64,000 nucleotides of DNA from Chroococcidiopsis sp. CCMEE 29 (GTDB lineage: Bacteria > Cyanobacteriota > Cyanobacteriia > Cyanobacteriales > Chroococcidiopsidaceae). The stretch covers positions 3,522,501 to 3,586,500 of the forward strand of contig NZ_CP083761.1 in the NCBI RefSeq assembly GCF_023558375.1, read 5' to 3'. The first letter of the stretch is position 1; each line of letters begins with the position of its first letter. This document shows, one piece after another, positions 63,974 to 64,000 of the stretch. Both the position numbers and the translations under genes were made by a program. The notes beneath the pieces were generated by a model. It worked only from the letters and a program-made list of their open reading frames with translations. It did not search any database and was not told the DNA's origin.

Positions 63974-64000
63974 CCGCAAGCGCGGTAGGTGGCGAGAGTA
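63965..64000 (+). repeat. Right end of the TnpB element (omega-RNA 3' region)
   Basis: CTCCCGCCTGACCGC and GCGGTAGGTGGCGAGAG form a hairpin directly after the tnpB stop. In such elements this end encodes the scaffold of the guide RNA. The window ends here, so the guide and target site are not visible. Confidence 0.5.

Noticed and set aside
1-64000. CRISPR array, rRNA operon, prophage or replication origin
   Set aside because: No regularly spaced repeats, rRNA sequence, phage structural genes or dnaA-box cluster were seen; the tandem repeats present are short heptamers or operator-like pairs.

Overview
The window is chromosomal DNA of a cyanobacterium. It carries ferredoxin-dependent sulfite reductase, NdhM, a carotenoid-binding helical carotenoid protein (HCP), a CrtO-type beta-carotene ketolase, a class III PHA synthase locus and several small cyanobacterial families (DUF2555, an Npun_R1517-like protein). 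Octameric GCGATCGC (HIP1) sites are frequent, and intergenic space holds dispersed repeats typical of filamentous or Chroococcidiopsis-like cyanobacteria. The species cannot be fixed from this evidence.

Layout. 0-5.4 kb: an Ala/Lys-rich protein cut by the window edge, a TPR protein, RsmE, sulfite reductase with a ribbon-helix-helix tail, and a secreted beta-rich protein. 6.0-16.4 kb: a siderophore-uptake island (MFS transporter, lipoprotein binding protein, TonB-dependent receptor, AraC-type regulator, and decayed DUF1636 and VapC genes). It is bracketed by an intact coaBC and a 3' fragment of coaBC, and the fragment is itself split by an IS4-type element. 16.4-25.4 kb: DUF2555, esterase, purH, a stretch of three broken genes (TPR, AraC, SDR), a YihY/BrkB membrane protein, a PanE-like reductase, a GTPase and a STAS protein. 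25.8-31.1 kb: a Leloir-type galactoside operon (GH2 - galT - M24-like protein - galK). 31.5-35 kb: a secreted protein, a saccharopine-dehydrogenase-like protein and crtO. 35.2-42.5 kb: PHA locus (SDR - phaE - phaC; VKOR-like protein and phasin on the other strand; phaA - phaB - hydrolase). 42.6-48.5 kb: PRC/DUF2382 stress protein, MscS channel, DUF389, a TnpB remnant, DUF423 and HCP. 48.7-52.3 kb: ergothioneine operon egtC-egtB-egtD. 52.3-64 kb: small proteins, a GAF histidine kinase, an SRPBCC protein, tRNA-Glu(TTC), leuD, ndhM, a PP2C phosphatase and a frameshifted TnpB element at the right edge.

How the genes fit together. The receptor, binding protein and AraC regulator form an iron-siderophore uptake unit; two perfectly tandem 21-bp repeats between regulator and receptor look like the operator. 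SDR-phaE-phaC, the phasin and phaA-phaB give a complete pathway from acetyl-CoA to PHB granules. CrtO would supply the ketocarotenoid that HCP proteins bind. EgtB, EgtC and EgtD cover the core of ergothioneine synthesis, a third oxidative-stress function.

The most unusual observations are: (1) dispersed intergenic repeats lying in frame inside purH, egtB and the M24-like gene; (2) a sulfite reductase fused to a putative DNA-binding ribbon-helix-helix; (3) a partial coaBC duplication flanking the siderophore island in the geometry expected of single-crossover integration; (4) an M24 'pita-bread' protein that has lost most metal ligands, translationally coupled to galK; and (5) short inverted-repeat elements sharing the same ends at 23.3 and 59.7 kb. 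All family assignments were made by reading the sequence, without database searches.
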